A stretch of 64,000 bases of DNA, from NCBI GenBank assembly GCA_018806985.1, contig JADANN010000380.1, forward strand, positions 1,428,501 through 1,492,500, written 5' to 3'. The position numbers and the translations under genes are program-made. The stretch comes from Angiostrongylus vasorum (Eukaryota > Nematoda > Chromadorea > Rhabditida > Metastrongylidae). The notes under the pieces are model-generated. The model saw nothing but the letters and a program-made list of their open reading frames with translations. It searched no databases and was not told the DNA's origin. Within the stretch, counting starts at the first letter, position 1. The number at the start of each line of letters is the position of its first letter. This document shows positions 45,886 to 57,545 of the stretch, piece after piece.

Positions 45886-46252
45886 TTGAAAAAATCTTTG
45901 CTTAACATACTGGTACGAGATTACAAGAATTACAAGAACAAGGTTCGATCTGAATGTTGATGTGACTTTTTCTAGGCTTAAAACAGAAGACATCCATCAT
46001 AACGTCAGCTATTTTAAAGTAAATGTTGTAATCTTAACATCCTTGCGTTGGCTCGTCCTAGATGCCACACTAATCGATGCCTTGTAATTGAAATACTTCT
46101 GATTTAACTGAAGTAAAAAGAAGTTGCCAGAACTACAACTTTGAACTCATCGACTGTGAGAAGTTGCCATATTAGCATAATAGCTATCATACCCAAAAAA
46201 AAGGTGAAGAAAAAACGAGAATAGCAAGATCACGTGAACAGCAAAGTCTTCG

Positions 46253-46471
46253 CTAGAAAGAGAACGTGACACGGCGCACAGTGAACGGAAGTTCCTCATT
46301 AACGCAAGAAATCTCGGACGACATGCCCACTGGAGGTGCGCAATTCTCTGCTGGCTTGTTCATGCTCAAGTCCAACGGTAGCCAGTCTTGTTCAGCGAGT
46401 TTCGTGGAATCGAAGTTGGTTGGAGAAATCTGATTGGAACACCCATTGACGATGACTCCATTTTTCATGCT
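46253..46471 (-). CDS. Terminal exon with PLDLS motif, transcription-factor-like
   Basis: Opens after GAATTTAG in phase 0 (SMKNGVIVNGCSNQ) and ends at TAG (46,253-46,255) after FTVRRVTFSF. In the middle is DWLPLDLSMNKP, which contains the PxDLS consensus bound by the co-repressor CtBP. Phases fit the exon at 48,501-48,579 (0 to 0), and that one fits 49,131-49,173 (2 to 1-base start). It may be the C-terminus of the zinc-finger gene upstream on the same strand, or of a separate gene. Protein-like composition and matching phases support it; no family match. Confidence 0.45.
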   Translation of the reverse strand, partial: SMKNGVIVNGCSNQISPTNFDSTKLAEQDWLPLDLSMNKPAENCAPPVGMSSEISCVNEELPFTVRRVTFSF

Positions 46472-46554
46472 CTAAATTCAAAAACTTCATCAACGGAACC
46501 AATACTTTTGGCAGTATTAGCATTAACATGTTTGTCTCTCATTTATTTTAGATG

Positions 46555-46738
46555 ACCCGTCATCACATCTACTGTGGGGATCACAGCACTTCTCGCATAC
46601 GATTCGTTTTTCCCTCTCATTCATTGTCCACAAAGCTCTTCGAACATTACGCGTCTTTGACGGCTACTGCTTGAGGATTTCGCCTTCTTTATGAATGTTA
46701 TAGATGCTGGTGACTCGGTTCTCCTTGCAATCATAGGG
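46555..46738 (-). mobile_element. SINE2 fragment
   Basis: Plus strand shows GGGGATCACAGCACTTCTCG and CTGCTTGAGGATTTCGCC, the minus-orientation body. It is cut at the right, where an RTE-a 3' end follows. Confidence 0.6.
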
Positions 46739-46739
46739 A

Positions 46740-47015
46740 TAAGATGGACACGTAATTCGTTCGAAAGACAAACGATGATCACGAGCCGTCTGTGACTGGA
46801 TTCCTGGAGATGTCAAACGTACTGCAAAACGGCCATCGAGCCGATGGCCAGAGTTCCTCACGAAAAGCGTAGAAGAAAGGTATGGTGCTCAACGAATTCC
46901 TAGAGCAAGCAGAATCTATTGTTCTAATTTCTAATCTTGCACGCGACAGGGAAAAATGGAAGGTGGCGCCCGCTTCAGTCACTCGACGATCAACGGAACG
47001 CCAACTGGTATGGGT
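46740..47015 (+). mobile_element. RTE-a retrotransposon, 3' end
   Basis: Frame-broken plus translation gives CDWIPGDVKRTA, then FLTKSVEERYGAQRIPRA, then a GRWRP end, the RTE-a C-terminus. Fused to a SINE2 fragment on its left. Confidence 0.7.
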
Positions 47016-48025
47016 GGTAAAATTTGTTTGGTAAAGTCTTATAGGAAAAATGTGCATTCAACCAACTCTACGAGGCTTAAGTGACTGGAATGCGCCGCAC
47101 ATCCAAAAGGATGATGAATGAAGAAAAAAGGCTGATGGACGCCGAACGCTCTGTCATTTATTATGGCTATTCCAGTGAACGTTTACGACCTAAAAGTGGT
47201 GAGGGTATTTTACAGGATCCAGTCATAACTAGCAGAGGGAAGTCAAGATTTCTGTAACCACAAGGCAAGCCTTACCTGCAACGTCGAGATTTTTTATAAT
47301 GAATTAGACAAGCCGTGCTTGCAGGCGGTCAAAGACTCCCTCTGAATTAAAAGATTTCTAACTACTTGTGATGAATGTCGGAGAACGCACCAGCACGACT
47401 ATCTTGCAGCCCTGGAGGATCAAAGAGCTCATTAAGTAATTCCATTGACACGCTATATTCATCCGCCTAAGTAAATAAGCACAATAGTGACAAAAGTGAA
47501 ACTCTAGACTGAGAAGCATTTAGCTAGGAGTCAAGAGGAGAATCCGCTCGAATTGACCCTCGCCATATGAGTCATCTTCTCTCCACAGGTTTGATGTCAA
47601 ATTTGGTTGACACAACACTTTATGAAGAAGGACGAGTTGCGATCGATGGTCACATAAACGATGGCAAATGTCCTCTATCCGTTGCTTTTGAGTACCCCCA
47701 GTAGCTCGAGCTCACAGTGCAGTACCTCTATGAAAAATGAGTAGTCATCAAAATAGAAGCAGCCCTTGGCAGCTCGTTTCGTCCTGGTCGATGTGCATAA
47801 GCTACAACCACGCCGTATTCCCTATAATGCTATCCAGCAGAAACGGTCGACTTTTTCTTCTTGGATATCGAGGGCGCAATCGCGCGAACAGCTAGTTGCT
47901 CATAGAACGTGATGGCTCGAATTTGTCAGTCCTCCATTTACATTCAGCTCTTTCTTTCTCACTGAATTTATGTCCTTTTACAACTTTGCTATAGAATATT
48001 CTCGGTATTGTTCCATATACTAGAA
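47016..48025. other. No gene confirmed
   Basis: Around 47,760-47,860 a plus frame reads ARFVLVDVHKLQPRRIPYNA, protein-like but unassigned. Otherwise AT-rich. Confidence 0.3.
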
Positions 48026-48027
48026 TA

Positions 48028-48304
48028 AATAAAAGGGATAAAGCTCTCGGCGTTGATCAATCTTTGAAGGATGCGCCATGCAATCATTAAGCATCGTTTG
48101 GAGGTGCTCGAAAACATATCTACCCTTTACAATGACTCTCGGTGGCCTACCGATGTATCGAGCCAGTGCTGCTATCCTCCTAGACAAGTCTGGTATCAAT
48201 TTGTCGAACCCGGAGGGATGGAAGGCTTGTTGGGTCATGGGCGTGAGGATCGATTCCACGTGTGTGTTGCAGGGCGCCTCCGACCACTGCGCCACATGCG
48301 CCCT
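48028..48304 (-). mobile_element. SINE1
   Basis: Tail AAGCTCTCGGCGTTGATC, body CTCCTAGACAAGTCTGG, B-box complement GGATCGATTCC, head complement CCACTGCGCCACATGCGCC (all on plus). Confidence 0.85.
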
Positions 48305-48500
48305 ATGCTAGGATATAAATTAGAAAAAGTATTCGGAAGAAAAATTTGCAGGTGTTTATGTTCTGGTCAAGTTTAAATGCATAAAATGACTGGGCAACAT
48401 TAACGTAAAGAACTGAAGAGAAGAAAAAAAGACGAGCTGAAAATTGGACTGGATAAACAATGATAATAGAATAGAAGCTAGAAAATAAATAATAGCTTAC

Positions 48501-48579
48501 TGTGGTACGACTTCGCAGATGCCTTCCAGAGGTCCAGAGATTCAATTTGTGAGGAAGACCATCAGTTGGAGCAACAGCA
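48501..48579 (-). CDS. Candidate exon (AVAPTDGLPHKLNLW), same chain as 46,253
   Basis: Acceptor CATTTTTTAG and donor ACA|GTAAGC flank 79 bases open in the frame AVAPTDGLPHKLNLWTSGR. Splice signals and phase fit the neighbours on the minus strand. Confidence 0.45.
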
Positions 48580-48674
48580 CTAAAAAATGCCTTGAAAGAA
48601 ACAAAAATAAAACAAACATGGTTTCAGCAGTAAAATTCCACAAGCGATCATTTGCTTTCAAACTAGGTGTTCCT

Positions 48675-49060
48675 ATCATTCCTCCCAACGGTTTACCGCC
48701 TCATAGCGGCTGGGAGGTGTGCCTAGTGCCGGACTGCGATGTACAGCGGGGTATTCATCACCTGGTAGGGTCTCCCAAGCTGAGAAGTCCGGCGTTTTTA
48801 TCAGGAAGCCTAGCTAAGAGTAGACCAATACCAGGATCCACCACCGTCCTGGTATCAAAGTTGCATCATGGCAAATCTCCCTCGGGTACACAAGGGTTGC
48901 GACGGTCTGTGGAGGAAGACTTGGGGCAGACTTTGGCCAGCTTGACCTCAGGGATTCCAGGGAACTACCATGGCTTAACCAGCAAATCTCCGAAAAATGG
49001 AGATTATGCTGGAGCTCGCACAACCAGTGAGGACGGGCCGTTCAAGTATCAACTATCAAG
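48675..49060 (-). mobile_element. Repeat family 3, full length
   Basis: Starts CCCAACGGTTTACCGCC and ends GAGGACGGGCCGTTCAAG on plus, the reverse complement of the family. A 194-codon ORF over this copy is an accident of the repeat. Confidence 0.75.
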
Positions 49061-49130
49061 CAAGTCCCTATCATTAACGATCAATTGTCCAACTAGCATT
49101 TAATTAAGGGAAAAATGAAACTCGTCTTAC

Positions 49131-49173
49131 CTGTGATCACCAGCGCATGTTCTATGGTTTGGTGCAAAAGCAA
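49131..49173 (-). CDS. Candidate small exon (AFAPNHRTCAGDH)
   Basis: Between CTGCAG and CACAG|GTAAGA, 43 bases. Its phase fits 48,579. The upstream partner is unclear. Confidence 0.35.
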
Positions 49174-49532
49174 CTGCAGTTTCGGACCGCGAATATCAAA
49201 CCGTTATAAGGGGGTGCAAACAAAATTTTTCAGAATAAAAGCGATTAGAATTTTCACGTCAGAAAGATATAAAGTTTCTCATTCCGAGAGAGCTGCATTC
49301 TGAAGTAAAGGATGAATTCTGCGAAGATCATTCCGGTAGTGGTTTGGTTATTTCACATTTTCTCGGCTACCACTCGCACACATGCTTGAAGAAAGTGGTG
49401 ATTGGTTAGGCGGAAGATCCGACGAGTGCGGCGGATGACGTGGAGTTTGGTAGTCGACCCTCGCTCCACTTCTGCATCATTAGTTGTGTGATCGAATGCT
49501 GTCGTGCAAAATGCTTTTTACTTTCTGTATTA

Positions 49533-49805
49533 ACGGCGCGTGTGGCGCAGTGGTTGGAGGCGTCACCGCGAAACACACGTGGAATCGATCTCTGCGCCCA
49601 TGGCTCACCAAGCATTCCAATCCTCCTGGGTCGGCAAATTGGTACCAGACTTGTCTGGGAGGTTAGCAGCACCGGCTCGTTACATCGGTAGGCCATCTCA
49701 TCGTAAAGGCCAGATATGCATTCAGTCACCTCCAACGATGCTTAATGAAGTCGAATGCATGGCGCACCCTCAGGGATTGATCAACGCCGAGAGCTTTATC
49801 CTTAA
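49533..49805 (+). mobile_element. SINE1
   Basis: Head GCGCGTGTGGCGCAGTGGTT, B-box region GGAATCGATCT, body CCAGACTTGTCTGGGAGGTT, and tail GATCAACGCCGAGAGC. Confidence 0.9.
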
Positions 49806-50100
49806 TCCTTTATTAACGAATGCTGTATAAGTAAACTTCAATTTCCCACACATTTCACTACTTCGTGACAATAGTTCGTTATTATGATCGCTTCTCATGG
49901 GTTTTCTTGGTGAGTTATTCCATAGCGACCAAGCAATAATCATAACTTTCTCTTGGTATAAATTCGACTTTGCAAAGAGCTCAGAAACCTTCTTGCTACT
50001 CCAACACTGTGTTAAACGTCGTAGATGAATGCTTCAGATCGTATAGACATACGGGTTGTAAAAGAAGCAAGGAACAGAGTCCAAAACGACGACTTATTAC

Positions 50101-50235
50101 CTCTTCTATCTTTGAAATTTGCTTCACATCCTGAACGATCGCAGAATGAACTGCAGTGAGGGTGACTTCATTTGTGCTTGTAAGGGAGTCAGCTTCAATG
50201 ATTGTTCCCAGTATCAACTTCCAATGGTCGGCAAC
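50101..50235 (-). CDS. Candidate exon (WKLILGTIIEADSL)
   Basis: The minus frame reads VVADHWKLILGTIIEADSL, then TAVHSAIVQDVKQISKIEE, to a GTAATAAG donor. Its phase does not match the 49,173 exon directly, so an exon is missing or it belongs elsewhere. Not recognised. Confidence 0.35.
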
Positions 50236-50614
50236 CACGCTTCTCATCCTCAAGAATCTTCTCTCGAACCCCCTAATAGAATGAACGGTCGTTAGAAGTT
50301 CCTAGGCTAAACGCTTTGTTGATGCTAAGAGTTATCTCCGCCGCAAACCATCCTGAACTTGAATAAGAAGATTGCTCAGATTTGATTCTTGTCTAATGTG
50401 AATTCCATACTTTAAAACACATATGATGTAGCAAGCAACTAATAAGTTATTACCAAAAAAAGTAGAGATACGAATGAGAGTAAAACTTAATACCACAATA
50501 ACAGACACACAGAAAGGAAGCGCGGTGTTTAAATGATAGAAATAGGCTAAATATACCATAGAACGCGTGATTGGTCAGTGTTTCATATTATACTTTTTAC
50601 CGGACCCATTAGGA
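50236..50614. other. No gene seen
   Basis: AT-rich; short ORFs only. Confidence 0.4.
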
Positions 50615-50815
50615 CACCCTTCTAAGTGGGGTTGGGTAAATCGCGCCAGATTTTTTCTGATGCAAGCTCTCAACATTCCAGAATGGTAGGCGACTTTTGT
50701 CTTCAAAAGAACCGGAAAAGCTGTAATAGAGCTAATTCAGGATTACAAGAAGAATCAACTCGGTCAGTACTCAATGATATTCATGAGGAACATCAAATCG
50801 TTAGGTAAGAGCAGA
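50615..50815 (+). mobile_element. SINE2-like fragment
   Basis: The block AAGAATCAACTCGGTCAGTA followed by an ATGATATTCATGAGG block aligns with the middle of SINE2. Head and tail are missing. Confidence 0.45.
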
Positions 50816-51219
50816 AATTACGCACAGATCCGAAGAGCGTCACAAATGACTAATGTAAAACAATGGGATAGAATAAAAAAAAGCGCATGAATCCGCGCAT
50901 GGTCGTGCAAATAACAACACAAACGAAAACATAACCACATTTATCTAACAATGGATTCCATTATCAAGTGGCGAATTTCAGTGACACTAACTGACTCGGG
51001 TAAAGTCATTTGTTCTCATGTTGTGTTAAGTAGACCTATGGACTCTGGAGAAATGGGAAACACCACATCATCCCCACGAGGTCCTTAATTTTCCAACCAA
51101 TTCTGATGAAAAAAGTGCTCAGAAGTAACTTTCCAAGTTGTGCTATGGCTATATGAATGCTATGTATACATAGGTACATATATCATTGGTACTTTGTCAG
51201 CTATTCCGAAGCGGACATA
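50816..51219. other. No gene seen
   Basis: AT-rich sequence, nothing recognised. Confidence 0.4.
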
Positions 51220-51221
51220 CA

Positions 51222-51470
51222 GAATAAAGGATAAGACGTGTGGCGTTGATCAATCTCTAACGGGATGCATCATGCGTTCGACTTCATCAAGCATCGCTGC
51301 CTGAGTACACATGTGGCATATTAAATAACTTGTGTGTGCCTATTGATGTGTCATGTCAATGTTTTCATCTTCCTAGACAACTCTGATAGCACTTGGTCAA
51401 TTCTGGATAGATGGTGAAAGGTTTGCTGAGTCCACGGCGGCGACTCGAACCAATTGGCGACGGGTGAATG
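51222..51470 (-). mobile_element. SINE1, strongly decayed
   Basis: Tail GGCGTTGATCAATCTC on plus, then ATTCGAC-like and AATTCTGGATAG-like remains. The B-box complement GACTCGAACC is near 51,443. Confidence 0.6.
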
Positions 51471-52088
51471 GTAGAGCCTGCTGCACAACAAGAGCGCGAT
51501 ATCAGTGGATATCATTAAATTTGTAAGTATATAAATTCTTCCATGACGCTGGTTTTTTTCTTCAATGCTGACAATTTTCTGACAAAAAAGAACACATGAG
51601 GAGTTGAGATCACCTAAGGATGACGCAGACAGACAAGCAGACATTTCTCTATTTTTTAAACCTTAAGCAATTTTTCTAATACGTTGCTTTAGTTCTAAAC
51701 TTACTAAAACCGAAAAAAGTGAAGTGTTTAAATTTGAATGCTAGCGTGGCAAGCAAAACAACAAGTGAACCTTCGTGTTCTGGCGGACGATATCCCATTT
51801 ATTCAATCGCTTCAATGTTGACGACACGAGTCTCGGCAAAAGAAAAAAAAAGAAAAAAAACGAGAAAATACGTTTTTCTGGCCCCAAAACATAAGAACTG
51901 TGGAATACGAAATCTTGCACGTAAGTAAGCAAAGTATGTTCTGTAAATCCTAACGATTTTTTATACAGCAATAAGAGCTAACTATGGGTTGGGACATATT
52001 TGTTTAAAGGTGGAAGATGCAATTGTTATGGAGCATTTATGAGTCGAGATCAATTCATATTCTCGGGATGGATTAACCGAGGTTTTCT
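51471..52088. other. No gene seen
   Basis: Contains a purine run at 51,838-51,868. The ORFs crossing it have no recognised domain. Confidence 0.4.
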
Positions 52089-52089
52089 T

Positions 52090-53063
52090 TTAGAGTTCGT
52101 CGTCTGCACCGTCTCTTCTACATCCAACTTCTCGTTGTTTTAATTTCACCTCACAGCACTAGTGACAACTTAATATCGTGCAAAAGAGCTAAACCAGCCT
52201 TCTTACTAAAGAACTTTTATGCTTCACAGCATGCAGATAAAGTTTGCTTCCATCCGAGAATCCCTGGTCGCACACTGCGCAGTGAAAGTGGAAACGTCTC
52301 TTCTTCAGTTTACAGAATGGCCGTGAACACACCTAAAATGTCCTGTTAGTTAAAAATTTAAATAGCAGACGAAAGAATTGATGCGTACGAGGAAATCCAC
52401 TCAGGAAAAACTAGATGTACAACTATATACAACCAATTTGAAGCGAAATGGACAGAAGAACGTGACCAACGGACTTCCTTAATGAATTCGTGTGTCGTTA
52501 AAGGCTTGCAATTCCGAGATGGATGTTCGGACACTTGAACGAAGTGCTGTAATTCAAAGGACTACAAATGTGATAAAAGAATCAGCAAGCAGCATAAAGA
52601 ACACTTCCTCTTGGAAAGGAAACATGCTAAATTTAGGCGTTTAATCGATGTTAATGACATGATGATATCGATTGAGACTTAATTGATTTGAATATTTATG
52701 TTAAGACCTCACCAACCTTGCGACAATTCAGGCAATGATAATGGGATTTCTTGCCATTGTACGGACATTCCACTGCAACTGGTGAATCCGAAGATTTGAT
52801 TTTTTTGGAACATTTGAAGTCTAAAATATGATTTAGTGAAGAAAAAGATTTGCAAGAAAATCCTAGAACACTGCTAACACATACCGATATGGAAAAAATT
52901 CAACATTTTTTGGAAGCGGAAGGTCGGCGTGAAAGATGGCAACGTGATTCGAGATGATTAGTTCGTCATCGGAGCAGAAATGACAGCTGCAATCGGGAAC
53001 TGTAGTGCTGCAAATATCTGTTCTCTTATGGTACGTTGGATGAAAGCATGACCAGGAAAGCAA
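52090..53063 (-). CDS. Castor (CASZ1)-like zinc-finger gene, partial
   Basis: Exons in transcript order: 53,063-52,885 ([16 protein letters not shown], then [17 protein letters not shown]...FH), 52,820-52,717 ([17 protein letters not shown]), 52,546 to about 52,450 ([18 protein letters not shown]), 52,332-52,207 ([18 protein letters not shown], then [12 protein letters not shown]...H...H), and perhaps 52,149-52,090 ([12 protein letters not shown], stop). The paired Cys with H-x-H-C and a distal H..H, plus RPFCKLKK, is the castor style of C2H2 finger, so a DNA-binding nuclear regulator is likely. Oddities: an in-frame TAA directly precedes the first exon with no acceptor after it, and the first junction is one base out of phase. 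Dropping one T from the TTTTTT run at about 52,895 restores phase, so an assembly slip or decay is possible. Confidence 0.65.
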
Positions 53064-53184
53064 TTACTCTAAATTAAAACTGCGCTGAAACAGAGGAGTG
53101 ACGGGTTTTGGGAACATTTACGTCATTCATATTCTACTAATCCACAATATTCTATGTTGATCCAACAGATATTTACTTACTTGG

Positions 53185-53568
53185 ATATTGGATGGTCCGT
53201 CTCCACTGGTTGTGCAGGCCCCAGCACAATTTCCGCTTTTTCGGAGTTCTGCTGTTCTAGCCACTGTGATTCTCTAGAGTTTCGAGGTCAACCTGGCCAA
53301 AGTCTGACCCAGGTCGTCACCTTCACAGGCACTTGCCGCCCTTGTGGATTAGGAGATTTGCCATCATGTGAGCACTTTCATACCAGGACGTTGGTAGATC
53401 CTGGTATTAATTTACTCCCTAGCTAGGCTTCCTGATAGAAACGCTGGACTCCTTTTCATTTTGGAAGACCCTCTCGAGGGGACGAATCCCTCCACTGTAC
53501 ATCGAAGCCCGACATCCAGAAACACCTACCCAGCAACAATAAGGCGGTACACCGTTGGAAGGAACATA
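53185..53568 (+). mobile_element. Repeat family 3, full length
   Basis: CTTGGATATTGGATGGTCC to GGTACACCGTTGGAAGG, with all family blocks present. Confidence 0.75.
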
Positions 53569-54340
53569 TATTTATTGAGTTTTAAGTGCTGTGATGAACA
53601 ACGGTGCACTTTGAGCATGAAAACATTATAACTCAACAAATTTCATAATATGCAGGTGACTGCGATGTGCCGTTTCCAAAGTCAACTTCACAGCTAAGAA
53701 TCCAACAAACGATGATTAAGGACAAGGCATTGTGCCCCAACCACCACTTTCTCCTCAATAGTTTTAGTTTTAACGCACATAGTTTTTTGTTATACAGTTA
53801 CGAACAAAGATATGTACGGAAAAAGCGCAAAAAGCCCTGATGTGTCTAGCTACCTAGACGGTCTATTCGCATGTGTTCCGACACCTATCACTTCTCCATC
53901 CGTTTCACCACCATTCAACGATTATCCAAAGCCTCTGCATAGGTTTAGCTGTAACTTGAGCACATGTTTATGTCTCTGAAATACGCATTGAGATAAAGAT
54001 TTACAGTCCGAAACATATAACAGCGCACATATCGAAAACAATGCTCATGGTTGTGAAAGGTTTAAAACTGTAGCATCAGCCAACGTTTGGTACTAAAACG
54101 GGCATTGCAAACATGAAAAAATTTAACAAAAAGCCCTCACTACGCCATCTTCGGATGACTATGTAGGCCGTACTGTTGAGCTAACGAGTGCATATCTGTC
54201 CTCTACAGTAGACTTCCCCTCACGGTGGCGACATTTGAGAACCTCGTAAAGATTTCGACACATTCGCGTTATAATTAACTATTAATAACTTTCTGCATGA
54301 TTAATGTAACACGAGATTGGTATAAAAAATGTTATTCGAC
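53569..54340. other. No gene seen
   Basis: AT-rich; nothing recognised. Confidence 0.4.
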
Positions 54341-54342
54341 TT

Positions 54343-54773
54343 ATGTTTCGCCGCATCCTCCTTCCTCAGAACCACGTAGGTCCGAGTCGAAGGATTAAGA
54401 AATTAACTCGCAGACAGGACCAGGTCTGTGAAATGCTAAGCCAAGTAGTTCCAAAGGAAAAGAAAATCTCCCGATGCCAAGGAGATTCTTATCATAGCCT
54501 TAGTCATCTTACCATTGACCTTCGCTGAACATGAAGGACTGACATCGACAATATGCTTGCCTACATAAGATGATGCCTACTTTACAAAAAGCGGCACCAG
54601 AGAAAAAACCGACACACTTTCTGATGCCTTTTCGCTCTTTGCTTGAATATGGCGGATTTATCTGTGACAAGTGCATACGGAAGGTTCCCGTGTTCAATGA
54701 CGACAGGCGGTTTATTGGAACTGTGCCTTCAATAGATGACTCGGTCTACAGCGATCTATGTGATGTAATTTAG
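54343..54773 (+). CDS. Coding-like pair of ORFs, unrecognised
   Basis: Plus-strand 54,570-54,773 reads MMPTLQKAAPEKKPTHF, then GFICDKCIRKVPVFNDD, to a TAG. It is acidic at the end, with a C-x-x-C pair. An upstream frame at 54,343-54,528 (RRQDQVCEMLSQVV, then DSYHSLSHLTIDLR) ends in a stop and could be a separate exon or a frameshifted part. Composition is protein-like; no family recognised. Confidence 0.35.
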
Positions 54774-54889
54774 ACTTTCTTAAAGAACTAGTGATTTGGA
54801 TCGTTGAATGGTTGGAATGAATCCAAGTTCATGACAATGTCAATGTCGACGAAAATATCAACTCCGTCTTCTCTTTTACTGCCCAGTAA

Positions 54890-55178
54890 AACAGCAAGAG
54901 ATAAGGCTTTCAACGTTAGTGAATTGCTAAAGGATACGCCATGCATTCGACTTCATTCAGCATCGTTAGAGGTGATTGAATGCATATCTGGCCTTTACGA
55001 TAACTCGCGGTGGCCTACCAATGTCTAAAGTCAGTGCTGCAATCTTACTGAACAAGTTCGTTATCAATCTAGCCAACACTGGCGAAATGGATTGCTTGAC
55101 GAGTCCAAGTCACGGGATCGAACCAAGGACCAGGTGTGCATTATAGAGCACCTATAACTACTGCGCTACACGTGCTCC
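54890..55178 (-). mobile_element. SINE1
   Basis: Tail AAGGCTTTCAACGTTAG on plus, body TTACTGAACAAGTTCG, B-box complement GGGATCGAACC, head complement ACTACTGCGCTACACGTGC. Confidence 0.8.
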
Positions 55179-57339
55179 ATTGTAGCTTATTTAGTATTGA
55201 TACGTAGTTCACGAAAATGTTACTCAGTAGCACAGATCGCGTATTCTATCTAGCGCCATTAACTCCTTGTCCTAGCGAATAGTGTTTTACTTGCTCGCTC
55301 CTATTAGCCTACAGTGGAAGTTTGTGATAATGTTTACTTATTATAAGCATAGATTGTCATTATCCACAATGAACTAAGAGTAAATAGCAGATATGGAATA
55401 AAATGTTTCATAGCACTTCACTACACATTTCAAAAAACAGTGTCTATCTCACGACCGAGTTCTCGAACGACGTGACGCTAGAGTGTGTTGGATTTACTAA
55501 AGAAGCATAAATTGAAGTGTAATCAAGACTAAGCTAGTATAGAAGCGAAAAACTCCATCACGTACCCGCGTACTGTGCAATGGGCGTGGATTTGGTCGGA
55601 AAATCGGCATTGCTCAACGCCACATTTATCCTTCAGCGAAATAAAGCGAATTTGTGGGTACGCCATAGTTTAAGGGAAACCTGAAAAAAAAAGTTCATTT
55701 AGATATAGAAGTGCATGAAAGGGACCATTGAACCGTTCAAAAATGAAACGTATCAGCGAAAAGCAATAATCGATACGTAATCCTAGAAATCATAGTCAGC
55801 AAACGATACAAAGCTGGTGTCCTCTAACTTGTGGACAGATTCGCCTTCAAATCTGAATCATGTTGAAATCCAAGTGCAGTTTCATCAGCAACACGAAAAC
55901 AGCGTCCTCTTCCGCGCGTGTATTTTCGGACTGGAAGGCATTTCCCATTTTCCTCGTTACCTTTAGCTCTTACGTCCCTCAACCTTAAAAATTTTTCATC
56001 GATGAAAAAAGAATACCATGTTTCTACAGTGTTTTTTAGGAGAAAAGAAGAAGGATTTCACCTGTAAAGAAACAGTCTTGTATTCAAAGTTGATAAAATT
56101 GCTCACAAGCTCTAAGCGGCAAAACAAAACAATACCACTTTGACAAACACATTAGCAAACGACTCTGTGGCTGGCACCCACAAATTTAAAAGTAGCGTTA
56201 GTGAGATGATCCCCCTAATTGCGGTCGGCAACGACTTCGTTTCCATGCCCTCCAATGTCCTCTCTGTTTGAGTTGCTGCGGAAACGACTGCGAGCTACAT
56301 GACGTATTCATAAAATGGAAACCAGAGAAATATGCAATACGATGGACTGCAGAAGACAGACCTACAACATAACGAAAGCAACGTAAAGCAGCATAGAATG
56401 TGCATAATGTCTTCGAAACGATTCGCCTCGCTCTGCTTTCTGTCCACTTATTTCTACGGTTTCACCACTTATATGATGTGGTCTCACCATTAGATCACCT
56501 TCCAGTGCTATTAAATGTAGGTCTACAGAGCATAAAGAGGTTACTGACTTGCACACAGCCACCGTTGATCCGATATTCCGCAAAAGAAACGGGCGTGTTT
56601 TTCTTCCAAATTTTACTGGTTGATTTATAAGTGTGAAAAGCGACTTCTTCAGTAGTTGATCAACGGTCATATTTTGCAGACGCCATAAGAAAATCCACGG
56701 CATCGGTGATGCTATAGATGCTGCTAGGTAACGGGCGGAACACCTGAGAGAAATTCGTCACCTCTATAGACAATTTGCGACATCACTGAGCTGTCATCTC
56801 CACACACATTTGGTCAAATTGGACAAAAGAAATAATCTTAAAGAAGAAAGAAGAGCCTCAACAAACCCGAAAATCAGCAAAAAAAAATAGTTGAGATACG
56901 TATGGACAGGTAATTTTTAAAAAAATCGAAGATTTTGCCTAACCGATGTCGCCGTTGTCCCAAAAATTCAACACTAGATCAGACTATCGTCTCCCTTCGT
57001 GAAAGATTTCGTTTCTCGCGAAAAGGAGAAAAAAGCAGTCAAATTCAAAAAATCAAGCCCCAAAGCGACTATGGACTGGGGGTTTATTAGGCGCATCACT
57101 CAGCTGTTGGGAAGATGTCATTCTTGATAATATCGGCGAGGATGACACTCTCCTCACTCAACATCTCCATGTTGGCGCTATGAAAGTTGAGAGTTCGAAA
57201 ATCAAAAAAGAGGCGTCTGTTTCCAGAAACATTCGAGCTGATAGCTCGGAGTGGAATCGTACACGAGCTAAGGGCGACCAACCACTAACTCACGTCCGAA
57301 CTTGAAAACAAGGCAGTCGCCAACGCTTGTGGTTCAGAG
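55179..57339. other. About 2.1 kb without a supported gene
   Basis: ORFs on both strands at 56,362-56,703 overlap antisense, and neither has a recognised domain. At 57,065-57,300 a stretch resembling the RTE endonuclease-RT linker on the plus strand (WGFIRRITQ, then HSPHSTSPC...VESSKIKKEA) suggests another RTE-a scrap, low confidence. Confidence 0.35.
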
Positions 57340-57545
57340 CGAGACTTGCCATCTTCTGACTAGTTTGATACCAGGACGACGGTGATTCCCGACATTAGAT
57401 ACTTTTATCTGGGCTTCCAGTTGGAAACGTATGACTCCTTCTCCGCATAGGAAACCCTGTCCGGAGGACAATCTCCAGCAATATATCGTAGTTCTACACC
57501 AAGGAGCACCTCTCAGTCACCGTCTGGCGGTAAACCTGTGAGAGG
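57340..57545 (+). mobile_element. Repeat family 3, 3' half
   Basis: From CCATCTTCTGACTAGTTTG to GGTAAACCTGTGAGAGG. Confidence 0.6.

Noticed and set aside
48519..49103. ORF of 194 codons, the longest in the window
   Set aside because: Most of it is the reverse complement of repeat family 3, which occurs at least eight times with stops in the same frame elsewhere.
56362..56703. Minus-strand ORF of 113 codons with an overlapping plus ORF
   Set aside because: No recognised domain or splice context on either strand; overlapping antisense frames argue for chance.
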